DNA from: Neckera pumila
Taxonomy: Eukaryota > Streptophyta > Bryopsida > Hypnales > Neckeraceae
Assembly (NCBI GenBank): GCA_963969595.1
Contig: OZ018416.1
Span: 7,828,065-7,892,064, forward strand
DNA: 64,000 nucleotides
Direction of reading: 5' to 3'
Shown here in pieces: positions 44,998 through 57,571 of this stretch. The notes under the pieces were generated by a model. That model was not told the DNA's origin and searched no databases. It worked only from the letters and a program-made list of their open reading frames with translations. Position numbers and translations under genes: made by a program. Within the stretch, counting starts at the first letter, position 1. Each line of letters begins with the position of its first letter.

Positions 44998-45275
44998 TTA
45001 GGAAAAATTTCAGCCTTCCAGAAGGCCACGAGTTCTGCACCCGCCCGGTGCAATTATGGAAAAAATTAAAAATTAAAAAAAATTATTTTTTTTTAAATTT
45101 TTTTTTTTAATATTTAAATATTGGATGTTGACGTGGCAGTAGTGCCACATCAAATTTTTATTTTTTTAATATTTTTTTATTTTTTTAATATTTTTTATTC
45201 ATTTTGAAATTGCACCAAAGGGGTCCTGTAAATCAATTTCTTAGCAGCCTTCTGGAGGGCTGAAATTTTTCCTAA
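44998..45275. mobile_element. MITE with TTAGGAAAAATTTCAGCC ends
   Basis: TTAGGAAAAATTTCAGCCTT and CCAGAAGG at the left are the inverse of CCTTCTGGAGGGCTGAAATT plus TTTCCTAA at the right. 278 bp with an A/T-rich middle and a GACGTGGCAGTAGTGCCAC palindrome. Confidence 0.85.
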
Positions 45276-47445
45276 TGGTTAAACTACTAATAGTACTAAC
45301 AGTGCAACATTTGCACCAACACCCCACCTTGTGTAAGAAATGGATTAGCTTTTTTCAATTTGGCAAAAGTAGATTCTAAACTTGAGAGTGCTTAGAAATT
45401 TGGAATGAAAATGTGAAAGTATGAGCACTTGTCTATCCACATTGGATGGATTCACAAGAGTGGGTAGTGACATTGTACATTGAATATGATAAGTATTGAT
45501 CCATTTGGTTTACATAGTTTATTATAATAAAAAAAATCGTTGGCAAATCCTTGATTCTAGCTTTAGTTTTGATGGAATTGATGGAATGTTGCCATAAAAA
45601 AACTAAAAGTTCCTATACCTATTTGAACCACAATGATGCCATTAAGAGCCTTCCAAAACTATAAAAACAAAGCTATTATCTAGGGCTATGAGCCTTTGTA
45701 TTGTACCAAAAAAGAGATGTTACCTTATATGAGTTTTGTACTACTCAATTAAAAAATTGTGGATGAAAGCAAATTCAAGTAATTGAATAATGTAGTTGAA
45801 GATTGGAAATTTTCTGAATAAAAGGCCAAGAAAATGCATATTATTGAGCTTTTCGGGTCCATGTTGGTGATTATTTGGGAGGAGGGGGGGGGTCCATTCA
45901 ATCCTAATGCCTTGTTGTTGGCGTTTGGGCCAAGATAATTTTTGATAAAAAATCCACCCAAAAATTTACATTGCTTCTTATTGGCAAGCAAGCTTATTTT
46001 ATAGATTACTCAAGAGTGTTGTGTCAAATATTCTATACAAGTTGATTCAATTAGAGTATTGCTCAGTGATAACCCCGGGTGTGCAACTTTTGTATTATAC
46101 ACAAGAGTCATTGGCATTAAAACAAATTAGAGGATGGCTTTTGTACAAAATACATCAAATTAAAAATACCAAAAAGTTGAGTGAAGACCAATAAAAATAA
46201 AAATAAAATGTAGGATGTGTTGAATTGCATATAATTTTTTTTAGAAAAGAAATCATAATATACATGGAAAATATTTAGAAAAAAACTCACAATATATATG
46301 AAAAATTGAAACATCTATACATAGTTATTAAAATTTCATACAAGAAGTTCCCTCCAATTAAAATTAAATTTTTGTTAAAAAGCCCCAAAAAATTAGATAG
46401 CTTGTTTTTATGATACATTTATTAAAAAAATTAATATAATTAGGTTTTTAATGCTATTATTGTCTTCAAAAAAATAATCATTTCATGTATATAAATACAT
46501 TTTTTGGATTCCTTATTAAAAAGGCTATGAGAGTTTTCTACATTAAAATGAATTATATGCCTTGAAATTGGACTAAAATGCATTATAAGTGATTATAATC
46601 AGGGCCATTCGTCCAATTTTTATATGATTTCATGATGGACCTTTCAAATGTGATGTGGAGATTCCGTTTTGTAAGGGCTGCTTTACATCTAGAGGTTGGG
46701 TCAATTTGCTATACTAGAGGCCCATAATCTTGACTTGTAATTGGATGAAAGGTTGAAATCAGTCCCAAACCCTTTATACCTAGAAGTTAGGCTAATTTTA
46801 TGGAATGAAATTTTTACTCAAAAAAGATATGATCTGACCTGGTCCAACTTGCTGAATTAGGTGCACCAGAAATAGGAGACCAATTCTTGGCCTCATGGCC
46901 AATGTCAAATTTCAATTTAAAAAAAACTTTCTTTATAAAATATTATTTTTTTCAACAAATCAAATCCGTTGGATTTTGTGCAATCAACCCCAGGGGGAAT
47001 TGGCCCGGCCTCTATGTGTAAAGTGGCCCTAAAAAGAGAGAGAAAGAGAGAAGGGTTGAAATTTTTTAGTTTTTATTGAATTAGCCCATATGGGAGAATG
47101 GACCCCATTCTAATATTATTTTAATGAGAAGTTGAGGACAACCTCCAACCCAAAAGGGTTTGAATTTTTTGTGCAATTGGCCTCAAGATGAGTTGGCCCG
47201 ACCTCTAGGTGTAAAGCTTACCGAAGGTGTAAAGGTCTCTTTTGTCATGAACTTGCTCACCGAAGTTGACCTTCACGCAGTCCAATTCAAACTTCCAGTA
47301 AATAATACACTCCGTATTATTTACCCGTACTGCAATGTACGAAGTTATGACAAAGCAAGCTTCTGTAAAGCTTAGATCTTTATCACCAGAATTTGCCGCC
47401 ACTCTCAAACATGCATGAGGGTTATAGTACTGTATCTGTAGGGTA
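45276..47445. other. AT-rich intergenic DNA with a local duplication
   Basis: Around 46968-47022 and 47146-47217 a similar segment occurs twice (TTTTGTGCAAT, then GTTGGCCCGACCTCTAGGTG and related forms). No gene is supported. Confidence 0.45.
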
Positions 47446-47773
47446 CTAAGGTAGGAGGTTCATAAAGCGCTCACTTAAGAATTGAAACTGAATTTTGGGG
47501 AGGTGAAACTTTGTGAAATGTTTTTCAGTAATTTTCTTTCAAAGACAAATGAAATGACATCCAACCCAAGTCGTTTCATATTTTTTGGAGCTTTGTGGAA
47601 TTAGTTATTAATTTTTGAAGTTCAATTTTTTGACGCTTCGGAGGCCTCTAAAATCGCCCACCTCCTCAAATGTTCACAGCTTGTACATTGCAAAAAGCAA
47701 CATGTACAAGCAGTGAACATTGAGGAGGTGGGCAATTTTAGAGCCGGAGCGGTTTAAGAACCTCCTACCTTAG
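47446..47773. mobile_element. MITE with CTAAGGTAGGAGGTTC ends and internal hairpin
   Basis: CTAAGGTAGGAGGTTC at the left, and its inverse GAACCTCCTACCTTAG at the right. Within it, 47646-47688 and 47701-47743 form a second inverted repeat with ~43 bp arms (CGCCCACCTCCTCAAATG with ATTGAGGAGGTGGGC). 328 bp, non-coding. Confidence 0.85.
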
Positions 47774-50534
47774 ATTCTTTTTTGATAAAATTTCTTGATA
47801 AAATTTCCTGATACTAGTGTGGTACTGTGGTACGAGTTTAACTGTTTCAAAGAACATGTTAATAATGTTATGGATAACGGTCTCAAATAGGGAGGTTGGA
47901 TGTCTTTCTATAGTATCACTAAGGTAGACAAGCCTATTATTATCACCCTGATTTGCAATCTAAATATCTTGAAGTTGGAACATATATTCTTCAGTGGTAT
48001 GCACTTGTTTCACGCATCAAATCCAAGTGGAATTATGATTTGGTGAGTAACCTCTAAATGCCCGAACACCATTTTTTGGCAACATAGCGATTTTGGGCAG
48101 TTCACTGCAAACGGAATTTTTATTTTATTTTCTTGAAATTTTCATACAATATGTGCTTGAGGAGTGGCATTAAAAGGCATGACAATTTTCATAAATTTTG
48201 ACTACAGGCTTAAAAAGTTATTGTGATAATATGTAATTTTTTGCGTTGGACGGGCAGTATAGACAACTCAAAAAAATTCTTAAAAAATCACTTTTTCAAG
48301 AAATAAAAATTTTGAAATTGGTTTTATAGATTTATGTATCCATGGAAAGCTTTGAACCATTCCATTTTTATTAATGAGATGAAAGCTATGAAGAGTTCTA
48401 GTTTTAGGATAGTTATAGAATTTCTTCTCTAAATAAACTTCGAAATCATTTATTTAACTCAATTTTTAATATTTTTGAAAAATAAGTAAAAACATTGGGT
48501 GTAGATTGTTTATTACAACATTACAAGAACATTTACATTAGAACAACTTCAATATCAAGAGATAATTGTACTATTCAAACTTTGATACTAATTGGAATAA
48601 GCTACTTTGTATTTGGCTATTCCAAATTTGTAGCTCACAATGCACTATGAACTCATGTTTATAACTTGGTAGAGAATATGTGTTCTAAAAGATATGCCTT
48701 ATCTATTTTATAAAGTGCACAATTCTACAACTTGTTGCCACAATTTCATACATAATCATGATTCATTGTTATACATTTTCAATCAAAAGTTGATAGCATT
48801 TTTGAGTTTATAATCCACTTTGACAAACAAAAGAAAATACAATGTTAATTTGTTTAGCAAGAAATTTTTGAGAGTAAATGCTACAACAATTGGGCTACTA
48901 GAATTGATTGTACACTTAATTTCTTATCTCTTTAGTTTGCAAAATGCTTTTGATTTCCTTCAATGTTTATTAGTGTAGTGCACTTGCACAAGTGACTTTG
49001 GCTTGAATTTGATTGGTTTTCATAGTTTATAACATTGTTCTCATAATAGGCAATTATTACACCAAATGTCTCTTGAATCGTATGAATATGCTTACATTTG
49101 TATTTGTCTTTAAACCCATTAGTATGTAGAAATATACCTTAAGGTGTATTATTGACTAAATCAATCCTTTTCTAGAAAGCACAAACCAATGTCTTGAAAA
49201 AGAGTCAAAATTTCAAATAGAGCATAAGGACCTTTGGATGCTAATGCTATATGCTGAAATCTTTGATATTGAATTGATAAATAGTGATTCAACTTCAAGC
49301 AATGACTTTCAATTGATGAAATCTTTCCTATTGTTCCTTTACTTTTGCCTACATCTTCCTCAATATTTTCATAATTTTCAAATCCTCAAATTTAAATTTT
49401 GGATATATTGTTTTCGTTCAATTTATGGAATTATCGTGCATATTATAAACATACAAAAGTGTGGTTTGAGATCTTTCTAACAATACATGCTAGCTTTGGA
49501 GAAATTTTCCCCTTGCAATCTCCATTTAATTTTTTTGGATCAATGTTGTGTCAATCTAGCCAACATATGTGGTCGTCTTTTGGCCAACTTAACAATCATG
49601 TGGACACCATGGGAACCCAAAGTCTCTTCAAGGCCTTTCTATTGAATAATAGACTCCGTTTTGAATCCTAGTATAATAGTAGGATATGTCAACCTACACT
49701 AATTCAAAATGGTTGACTTTGGTAATCATTGTCACACAATCAATGTAGTCTAATTCACTTGCTGGCATAGGATGTGGCATGAAAGTATGATGAATTGACA
49801 AATAATGTAGGATATCTATAACTTACCCCTAAAGGTATTAAGTATTCTCCAAAATTGAAGACTTGAAAACAAACATTATAAAGTACTATTTGGAAGCATA
49901 TTTGGAATTGATATACAAATAAAAGTTTTAAATTTTGCGTTGAAGATTCCACCTATACAATTATATTCACCAATGGTAACACCAATATATTTTTATAAAT
50001 TTTTGAAAGAAAATTTCAAAATTCCTTTTAAATTTGATTACAAGCAAAATATTATCATTTTTTGAATAATTTTTTTTGGAATGGATTTGAAAATGAGAAT
50101 CTCTCGACCTTGTGCTTTTTTGATTTTTTTAATGTTTTTAATATTTATGACCTCAATTTTGCAAATCTACTTTTGAACTAGAGTCAATGCAATTTTGGCT
50201 TGGTCAATTACTTGACATACTTCCACATTTGTAATTTTAAGAAAAACATGTACTCTAATAATACCAAATCCAACCATTAGGTAGGACAACAACTTGAGAA
50301 AGTACCTCCTCAAATTAGGATGACAGTTTCATCCAAACAGTAGCAAGAAAGAAAGTGAAATAAGAATTTTAATTTATTCGTCATTCACAAATTGGACGTT
50401 GGAGCGCTAAAGGGATAAACCATCCCTTGAACTTATCAATGATAATAAATTTCAAAGATATTTCAAGGAATATGTCACTCATTCTGAAAATCGGGATGGA
50501 GAACCTTGTCGGTTTATGAACCTTCCTACCCTTA
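47774..50534. other. AT-rich intergenic DNA with a TTAA-element fragment
   Basis: At 48046-48530 the left half of a TTAA-type element remains (TAACCTCTAAATGCCCG, GGCAACATAGCGATTTTGGG), most similar to 3998-4500; its right end is missing. The rest shows no gene. Confidence 0.5.
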
Positions 50535-50651
50535 GAGCAATCCCGCAACAATACACTCAAGCAAATCAATGTAGGACATTCCTCTATCATAGAAGATCAA
50601 TGATACAGAACCTTTCAAGGTCAGCTGTGGCGTGTTGCTGTGGGGCTGCTC
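50535..50651. mobile_element. degenerate PIF/Harbinger-like hairpin MITE
   Basis: TTA-GAGCAATCCCGCAACA at the left and GTTGCTGTGGGGCTGCTC-GTA at the right. 117 bp, and a diverged relative of the hairpin at 12963-13082 (shared AGATCAATG, CAGAAC, TTCAA). Confidence 0.6.
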
Positions 50652-52166
50652 GTACAGGTGTCCAAACTGGGGACCTAAACCTAAGTTTGACCTCCTTCCA
50701 AGGAGATGCAAGCTTGTCACGAATCCAGATTCCCCAAATTCCAAAGATGTAGTGAAAGAAACGACGAGGAAGAAATCTCCATCGTCGACGCTTGCACAGT
50801 CACGTCGAGAGCAGAAACTGTAGGTTTTTCATGCCATTGCGCAGAAACAAGCATCCTGAGATAATGTGACGAGGGCGTGGCTTGGTGAGCAAGGTCGAAC
50901 TGTCGAAGATACCAATTCGCCGCGATTGGCGATGAAGTGCATAACTTGCGGAGCAAGCAAGCTGCCAGCTCAGAAAACACGGAAGTTTGCCAGGTCTGGC
51001 GGTATAAGCATTGTGGGGATTGTGCTCCGGAAGATTCACAAGCACAGGAGTACTGATTACAGTACAGTACAGTAACTCTTTTGGTCTTTTCGTGGAGGTT
51101 GAGTGAGGACTCCCTAGTCAATGGTTATGGAGTTCGTAGAAATTCTTCGGGAGTCGCACGGCAGAGGGAGTGTTCGAGGCACAAGATGCACGCATTCCGT
51201 TCGTTTCAATTGGAGAAGTGTGGTAGAATATTAATCTATTATTTTTATTTTTTTGAAGTCTTCAATTTAAAAAAACTAGAACTGATGAGCGCTGTTTTCC
51301 AATGTGAAACCTGCCTTTCAACGCCTGTTTTTAGTTTTTTCTATTCCGAGAATATGGAGTACTTGTCGCGCGGAATGGCGGAGCCCATAGCATGATGGAA
51401 CGAAGATAAATTATTAACTGTTATATCGGGAGATGCTCCGTTGCGCGCTGGATTCTCTCACATGCGCCGTAGCTTATTGTTAGCTCATCGGTTTCATTTA
51501 ATTTATGGGCTTTCTTTTTTTTAGGTTCTTTAAATAAAGGAAACAGAGTGAGTGCCGGTACTTCGATTGCCCATGAGGAATTGAATATTTGTAAATCTTA
51601 AGTATGTGGTTGCCATTGAGAATACCATGTGGAACCATGTCTCCGTCTTTTTTTCTTTTGAAATTAACAGATTGAAAGTTGCTCCGAAGTCTTAAATCTG
51701 ATAACATGGTCACGAAATACTCCTGTGCTCATATGAATTGACCAGAAATTGTCGCATTGCGTGGAACTATGCTGTTTCTTGAGTTTGTCACTCTGTAGCC
51801 CATCTTGCTTTGCAAGTTTTGCACAATATCGGGGACACGGAGATCTGCAATTCTGCATGCTGTTAAATTTCGCCGTCTTTTCTACGAAGATTTGCAATCT
51901 GACTTCAGTTGATCTGCCTCGGGGTTCATGTGCACTTCGCAGAAACAATCGGCCAGGGGCACATGGAACGGCAGGACGTCGTTGTCGGGATTTATTGTTT
52001 TCATGGCTTCGAGCATCCGCACTGTGACACGGAACAATTGGCCGGAAGACATTTGGCTGGGTCCGGGCTGTTTTTCCATCGCACCTTGAGCTCGCCAACG
52101 GAACAAGAGAGCCCGGGCTCGCCAAATTCCACACTTTGGACGGCAACCTTCCGTGTCCGGTCTTTA
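50652..52166. other. intergenic DNA of mixed composition, no gene seen
   Basis: Less AT-rich than its surroundings, with overlapping open frames on both strands. None shows a recognisable domain. Frames on the minus strand at 51664-52359 overlap a MITE. Confidence 0.4.
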
Positions 52167-52511
52167 GAGCATCCCCACCCGTCTTGCATATTGGATGACT
52201 TGTTAAGAGAGGCTTGCAAAATTGCCCCACCCGTCTTGCATAATGGATGAACTTGTTAAGAGGCCAAGCCAAAAGCCGCCTGTGGCTTGCAAAACCGGGC
52301 TCTTTTGCAAGCCAAAGGGTGGCTTGCAAACCGGCTTGCAAACCGCATGAGACAAACACTTTTCCACTTTCCCAAAAAGCAAGGACATGATCCGTGAATG
52401 TGGACGTAGCTCATTGGATGGCGATGGCCTCTTAAGAGGCCACGGGTGGGGCAACCCTTATTCCCTGGCTTGCAACCTGGCTTGCATTTTGCAAGCCGGG
52501 TGGTGATGCTC
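52167..52511. mobile_element. PIF/Harbinger-like MITE
   Basis: TTA-GAGCATCCCCACCCG at the left and CGGGTGGTGATGCTC-TTA at the right, so TTA is duplicated on both sides. Two internal copies of CCCACCCGTCTTGCATA (52176 and 52224 regions) and multiple GGCTTGCAA motifs are present. 345 bp. Confidence 0.85.
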
Positions 52512-52514
52512 TTA

Positions 52515-53794
52515 GTTTTAGCGTGTCCCTCTCTCGGAGTGATCTGGTCGGGAGCATCCTTAATTGATAAGAATCCAGAGGACCACAGCAAGCTCCCTAG
52601 CAGAAGCATAGGAGCGGGGAAGGAGCAGGGTTGAAAAGTGGCGTCTTATGAGGGATTTATTTTGATATTCCGAGTGACGGTGGGGTCAACTGATTTTCTA
52701 TGGCAAACAATCGCTTCCTTGCCCCGCCTAGGCTATTCTGCCCTCTCCATTTTTAGTGGCACGGTGTGGATGCTCTTAACCCTTAAACTACAGACCAAGC
52801 CCAGCTAGGCAGGGTTTCGAAGAATCTTCAGGAAATTCCTCCATTACTCAGTTTCATGTAAACTTCCTTGGTATCATTTTCTTCGTCTTCGTAAGATGCA
52901 TCTATCATTCTAAATCTTGGGTTTTAAATCACAATTTGAACTTGTAGTTTTTGCACTAGAAAGTTTGATAAAAATTTGAATAGCAGTCATGGCCATAAAG
53001 AAGGTTGAGGTTGTCCATGGCCATCATGAAGACAAAAGCTCATCACTCATTGGTCATTTGAACAAGCTACTTGGTGCTCATCTAAGAAAGATTAAGAAAG
53101 ATTTTGAAATCCAAGTTTGGACATCCATCCCAAAACCTCAAACCTTAAATTGATCTTTTTTTTCTTCTTTGAAAAGTGACAATGCTTTCATAAAAACATT
53201 CAGTCCGACTCACGCTGTTGAGTCAACGTGGGAATGGGGTAAAATTGTTTTTTGAGCTTCAACGTTCGAACGCCTATTTTGTTATCCAAATTTTCAGGAA
53301 GTATGGAGAACTCCGTCCGTATTAAAAGTTACTGTCTACATTCTCCCGCCCACTCCCGCCATGTCTTGCCGTCACTTGTCGTAGCTGAATGTGGTCAACT
53401 AATTGGAGATTTTATCGCACACAAGAAGCACGCGGCCTGGTTCGTTTGGTATGATTGGTGATACCGCCACCGATCTCATTACCCTAGCCGCCGTTTTTCC
53501 CGGGCGCTCCTCCACGCCGTTTCGTTTGCTTGCGTGTGGCCGACTGAAGTGGCAACACTAGGTTATTATTCCGAGTTTCAGTCAGAAAGTTGCGCAGTTG
53601 CTTTTCTGGTTCGGCATGCGTCAGGCGCTGTGTTAGTAGAAGTAACGGAGTCCTTTCATTCCGTCCCTAGAGTCGTCCCGAGGTTGTTTTGTGTTTCTTT
53701 TCTCGTTTTTTTTGCTCCAAGAATGAGGTCACGAATTCCGGAGAGAGACGAAAATTAGTGAGACAGGTGCGCGTATGCTCCCTTAGTTCGGTGT
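52515..53794 (+). other. intergenic DNA and upstream region of the GRAS gene
   Basis: Another GGATGCTC-TTA end lies at about 52770 without a clear partner. From about 53300 the sequence becomes less AT-rich and is probably the GRAS promoter. Confidence 0.4.
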
Positions 53795-53802
53795 TATAAA
53801 AG
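53795..53802 (+). promoter_or_regulatory. TATA box of the GRAS gene
   Basis: TATAAAAG lies 82 bases before the proposed ATG. Transcription would start near 53825-53830, giving a leader of about 55 bases. Confidence 0.6.
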
Positions 53803-53883
53803 TAGTATTCCGCGGATCGTGTCATTAAGTTAGTTTTCCGCACCGTTGGCGCTCACCTTAAGCTTAGACCTGCGCTGTCTACG

Positions 53884-56800
53884 ATGCAACCTGAAGTTAG
53901 TTTTCGGAAATTTGAATGCCCGTTGGAGCAGTTTTTGGATTCGGCCTTCGATTTCTTGCGCCGACGGAGTGACTTTGAGATCCTCGAATTCGTTGTTACT
54001 ATGGAACTGGTGTCGGAAAGATTTAATAGAGATGGTGAGACTCCGGTGATAGCCTTAGTACTGTAGGGTGTACGGAGTGGAGTTTGAGGAAGGCGCCGTG
54101 GAGAGTTTGGAGAAAAGAAGAGGTCGTCGAGACGATTTAAAGAACAACAAGTGGCCATCGTGATTGTTGCAGGTATGCTAGGAAGCAGCAGGAGAGGCGA
54201 GGGATCTTCTCGAGAAAATTGTGCTGAAATCTCGCCGCTAGAGAGTTTGCTGCAACAGGCATGGCTTCAGTCTCACAGGCCGAAACTGCAAAGACGTATT
54301 ACGTCTGCTCCTCTTTCAGATGTGCCGGTAGCACGGCGAAATGGTTTATTATCCTCTTCGCCTGCAATTTCAGAAGTGAAATGTGCTCCCGATTCGCCAG
54401 TTTGTCAGGAAGGGCCAGAAAATTTATTTTTTCACAAGCCGAGACTGAATGCATCAACAGTGTTTGTTCCCAGGTGTGCACTCCCCAAACTACAGTGCTA
54501 TTCCCAAAAGACAGACATTTCGCGGTTGCAATGGTCACTTTCAATGCCAGGCGCTGACAATGGCCATTCACAAGCGTTGAAGTCGCTCGGTGGTTCCCCT
54601 ACTCTTTCGAGTGAAAGTCGGGCATGTAAATCCGGGCAGTTATCTGGCATGACAGAATCTGGAGATAGCAGCAGTGGCTCGGTCGACTTCGAAGCACAGA
54701 CAAAGCCCTTGGCTAGCTATTTCGATGCCATCCTTAATGAAGAGAATCTGGAACACGAGAATAGTGCATACCAGGCTATGGCGAAGGAGATTTCTGGACT
54801 TATTGGCCTAGAGGCTGGAGCTGAATGTGAGGAATCCGATGTCATAGATTGCGAGAGTGGCTGGGAGGATGCCGAGTCTTACAATGCCGAGTCAGAAATG
54901 CGCATGCTTGAGAATAGTAGCGCTTATCAAGCAATGGCCAAGGAGATTGCCGAACTTATTTCCCCGAGCTCTACCTCGTGTGATTCTGGTGCCACCGAAT
55001 GTTCAAATGGCGAGATCTGCGTCAGAGCCGACTTCAGACCATCCGACGAAAACACCGTTCGGAAGATTATGGGGGCGTACGCGTGCGTGCTTAGCAACAT
55101 CATAGCGGATTTTTCCATTAATGTTGGTAGTAGAGACCCCAGCTCTTCGAATGAGACAGATACGATTCTAATATACTTAGATGAGGATTGGAAGTTATAC
55201 TTGCAAAGCCTTAATCAGAACTTCACGCCGTCCTCCAATTTCGACTTCAACAGGCTTCTCTGTGGGTCGGGAGCGTCAAATACTGCGGCTGACAATGCTG
55301 TCGCGTCCTCCTCTTGTGGGAGTCTGACCGAATTACTGTACAGGTATGGCCTAGCTTGTTATGGCCTAGCTTTTTCAAAGCTTTCATTGCTGGAGGAATG
55401 AATATATCTGTGCGCACGGCCAATCTCTAGGGTCATAGACTGTGGCAGTTGCAGTTTTGGCGAGCATCGTTTCGTGCATTATTTCCATTTTCAAGTTCAT
55501 GACTAAGGTAGTAGAGATCCTCGTGAGCTTTGGCGCGGCCTGAGGGTTTCCGGATAGTTGCTTCAGATTCATTTTTGTCCTCTTAAAAAATAATGCTATG
55601 TCGCAGGTGCGCGCTTGCAGTGAGTCAGGGCAATGATCGACTTGCGACGGATTTGTTAGCTGAACTGCGGCAGAACTCTGATCCCTACGGGACCCCTACA
55701 GAACGCATGGCTCACTATTTTATGGAAGCTCTGGTCAGTTAGCGCTTTGCTCAAACCATACATGGGCTAGAACAAATAACATAAATAATTTTTAAGCAAA
55801 GCATCGAGAGATACTGAATTGTAACCCCAGTTGTGCTGCATATGCTTCATTTAGCGTAGAACATCGAATTTGTTTATGCAAGAGGCAATGCGATTGAGTT
55901 TGTTCAAGTGGCGTGGAAGTTTGCTGGTGATCGCCTTCTGGAATGTCATGAGTTTCAGGCTTCCGATGGTTGGACAGAGGGATCAGGACTCCGAATGGTC
56001 TCAAATGATTTAAATTGGGCTCTGACATGCAAGTCTGTATGTGAGATAGATCAATCATTATTTTGGTTATTAGTCTTCATGTGCTACTGCTGGGATGATT
56101 GTAGAACGACTTATTCACTGAGCTGTACATCCTTCTTGCTTTGCTTGTGCACGTCCTCCTTTTTGGTCCGGCCTCGGAAAGGATGATAACCTTGCTGTTC
56201 TTATGTCCTGCAGGTCGCACGAATGTCAGGGACCGGAGAACAGCTCTATTCGGTAATCTCGAACAACTGCCCCTCCGCTGTGGCTGCATTCAAAGCTACT
56301 CGCCTGTACTTCGAGAATTGCCCCTATATCAAACTTACCCACTTTTTTTCAATGGGAACGGTACTAGATGCCTTTGAAGGTGCTACTCGTGTCCATTTGG
56401 TGTTCTACGGAATTCAGTATGGAACCGAATTCCCGGGACTTATGCACCTTCTATCACACAGGCCAGGAGGTCCTCCCCATCTTCGTATAACAGGTACCTA
56501 GAACCTCTGCCTTACCTTTAGGGTATAGTACTACAGTGGCGTCCAGTTTGTTTAGTTTGTATTGTAATGTCTTATTGTGTACAAGACAAGCAGCATGTTG
56601 AATTCATAGTTGAACCTCTTATATAACTCGTTTTTGGCAATGACAGGTATTGATTACCCACATCCAGGAAATGACCCCGCCTTAAAAATAAATGAAACGG
56701 GACGTAGATTGACGGAGTTTGCGAAGACATACAATGTGCCGTTTGAATTTGTGGCACTGGCTGGAAGCTGGGAATCGTTCACAGCTAGGGACATGAACTT

Positions 56801-57571
56801 GAGAGACGATGAAGTCCTTGCAGTGTGCAGCGATAGGTTGCATACTCTTCTTGACGAGTCTGTAATGGCCACAAGCCCGCGTGAACTTGTACTAAGAAGG
56901 ATCCGAAGCATGAATCCCAAGGTACTCATGTAACCCCGATTAGCATCAGCAACGTTTATACCTAATTGTCTAATCTAGCATCCTATCTGTTGAAAGCATT
57001 AGTATCTATTACGTCTTGCCTAGTCGTTAGCAACGAGAACTCTGCTAGCGGCATTGTGTTTATCCCTTCTACTGCATCTTAGGCTGTGAATATTGGCTAA
57101 ATGATGTATCTATTGCAGCATCGGCTCAATTGTGATTCACATGTGCAGGTAGTCGTTTTTGTGGGGTTAAATGGAGGGCACAATGCTCCTTTTTTCATGA
57201 CTCGGTTTCGAGAGAGCATCAAGCATTATTCAGCAATATTTGACGGGATGGAGATATGTATGCCTCCTGATGATCCAGATAGATTAATCATGGAAAGGGA
57301 TTTTTTCGGTCTACAGATTTTGAACATCATTGCATGTGAAGGACAAGCTAGAACCGAACGTGCCGAGCCATATCGGCAATGGCAGAACCGACTGCAACGA
57401 GCAGGCTTTTCTCGAAGGCCGCTCAACCCGAACGTTTTCTCTAAAATTACAGACATGATGTCTACGTTTCATAAAGATTATGGGGTCGGTAACGATGAAG
57501 GCTGGTTTCTTATGGGCATCAACAACGAAATTGTGCATGCCTGTTCAGTGTGGGAACCTAAAATCTCTTAA
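53884..57571 (+). CDS. GRAS-family transcriptional regulator, LISCL-like, six exons
   Basis: Exons 53884-54034, 54173-55343, 55607-55733, 56214-56493, 56647-56921 and 57149-57571 give 2427 nt (808 aa) with matching phases; the third intron has a weak donor (GTCAGT). The N-terminal ~435 residues are long, Ser-rich and acidic, and contain a duplicated helix: ENSAYQAMAKEISGLIG (from residue 246) and ENSSAYQAMAKEIAELI (from 297). The GRAS domain starts at LLYRCALAVSQGNDR (~440), continues with PFG-type DPYGTPTERMAHYF, the VHIID region (VHLVFYGIQYGTEFPG, 543-), HRPGGPPHLRITGI, the PFYRE region (FFGLQILNIIACEG) with RAEPYRQWQNRLQRAGF, and a SAW-like end (GWFLMGINNEIVHACSVWEP). Sequence around RITGIDYPHPG and ACEG...R.E.Y.QWQ.R..RAGF places it nearest the SCL9/SCL14 (LISCL) group. 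It should act in the nucleus as a regulator of transcription. The first exon is inferred from the frame and splice sites; an alternative start is the ATG at 54175. Confidence 0.9.

Noticed and set aside
51664..52359. 231-codon open frame on the minus strand
   Set aside because: It runs into a PIF-like MITE with internal repeats, which supplies much of its length. No domain is seen.
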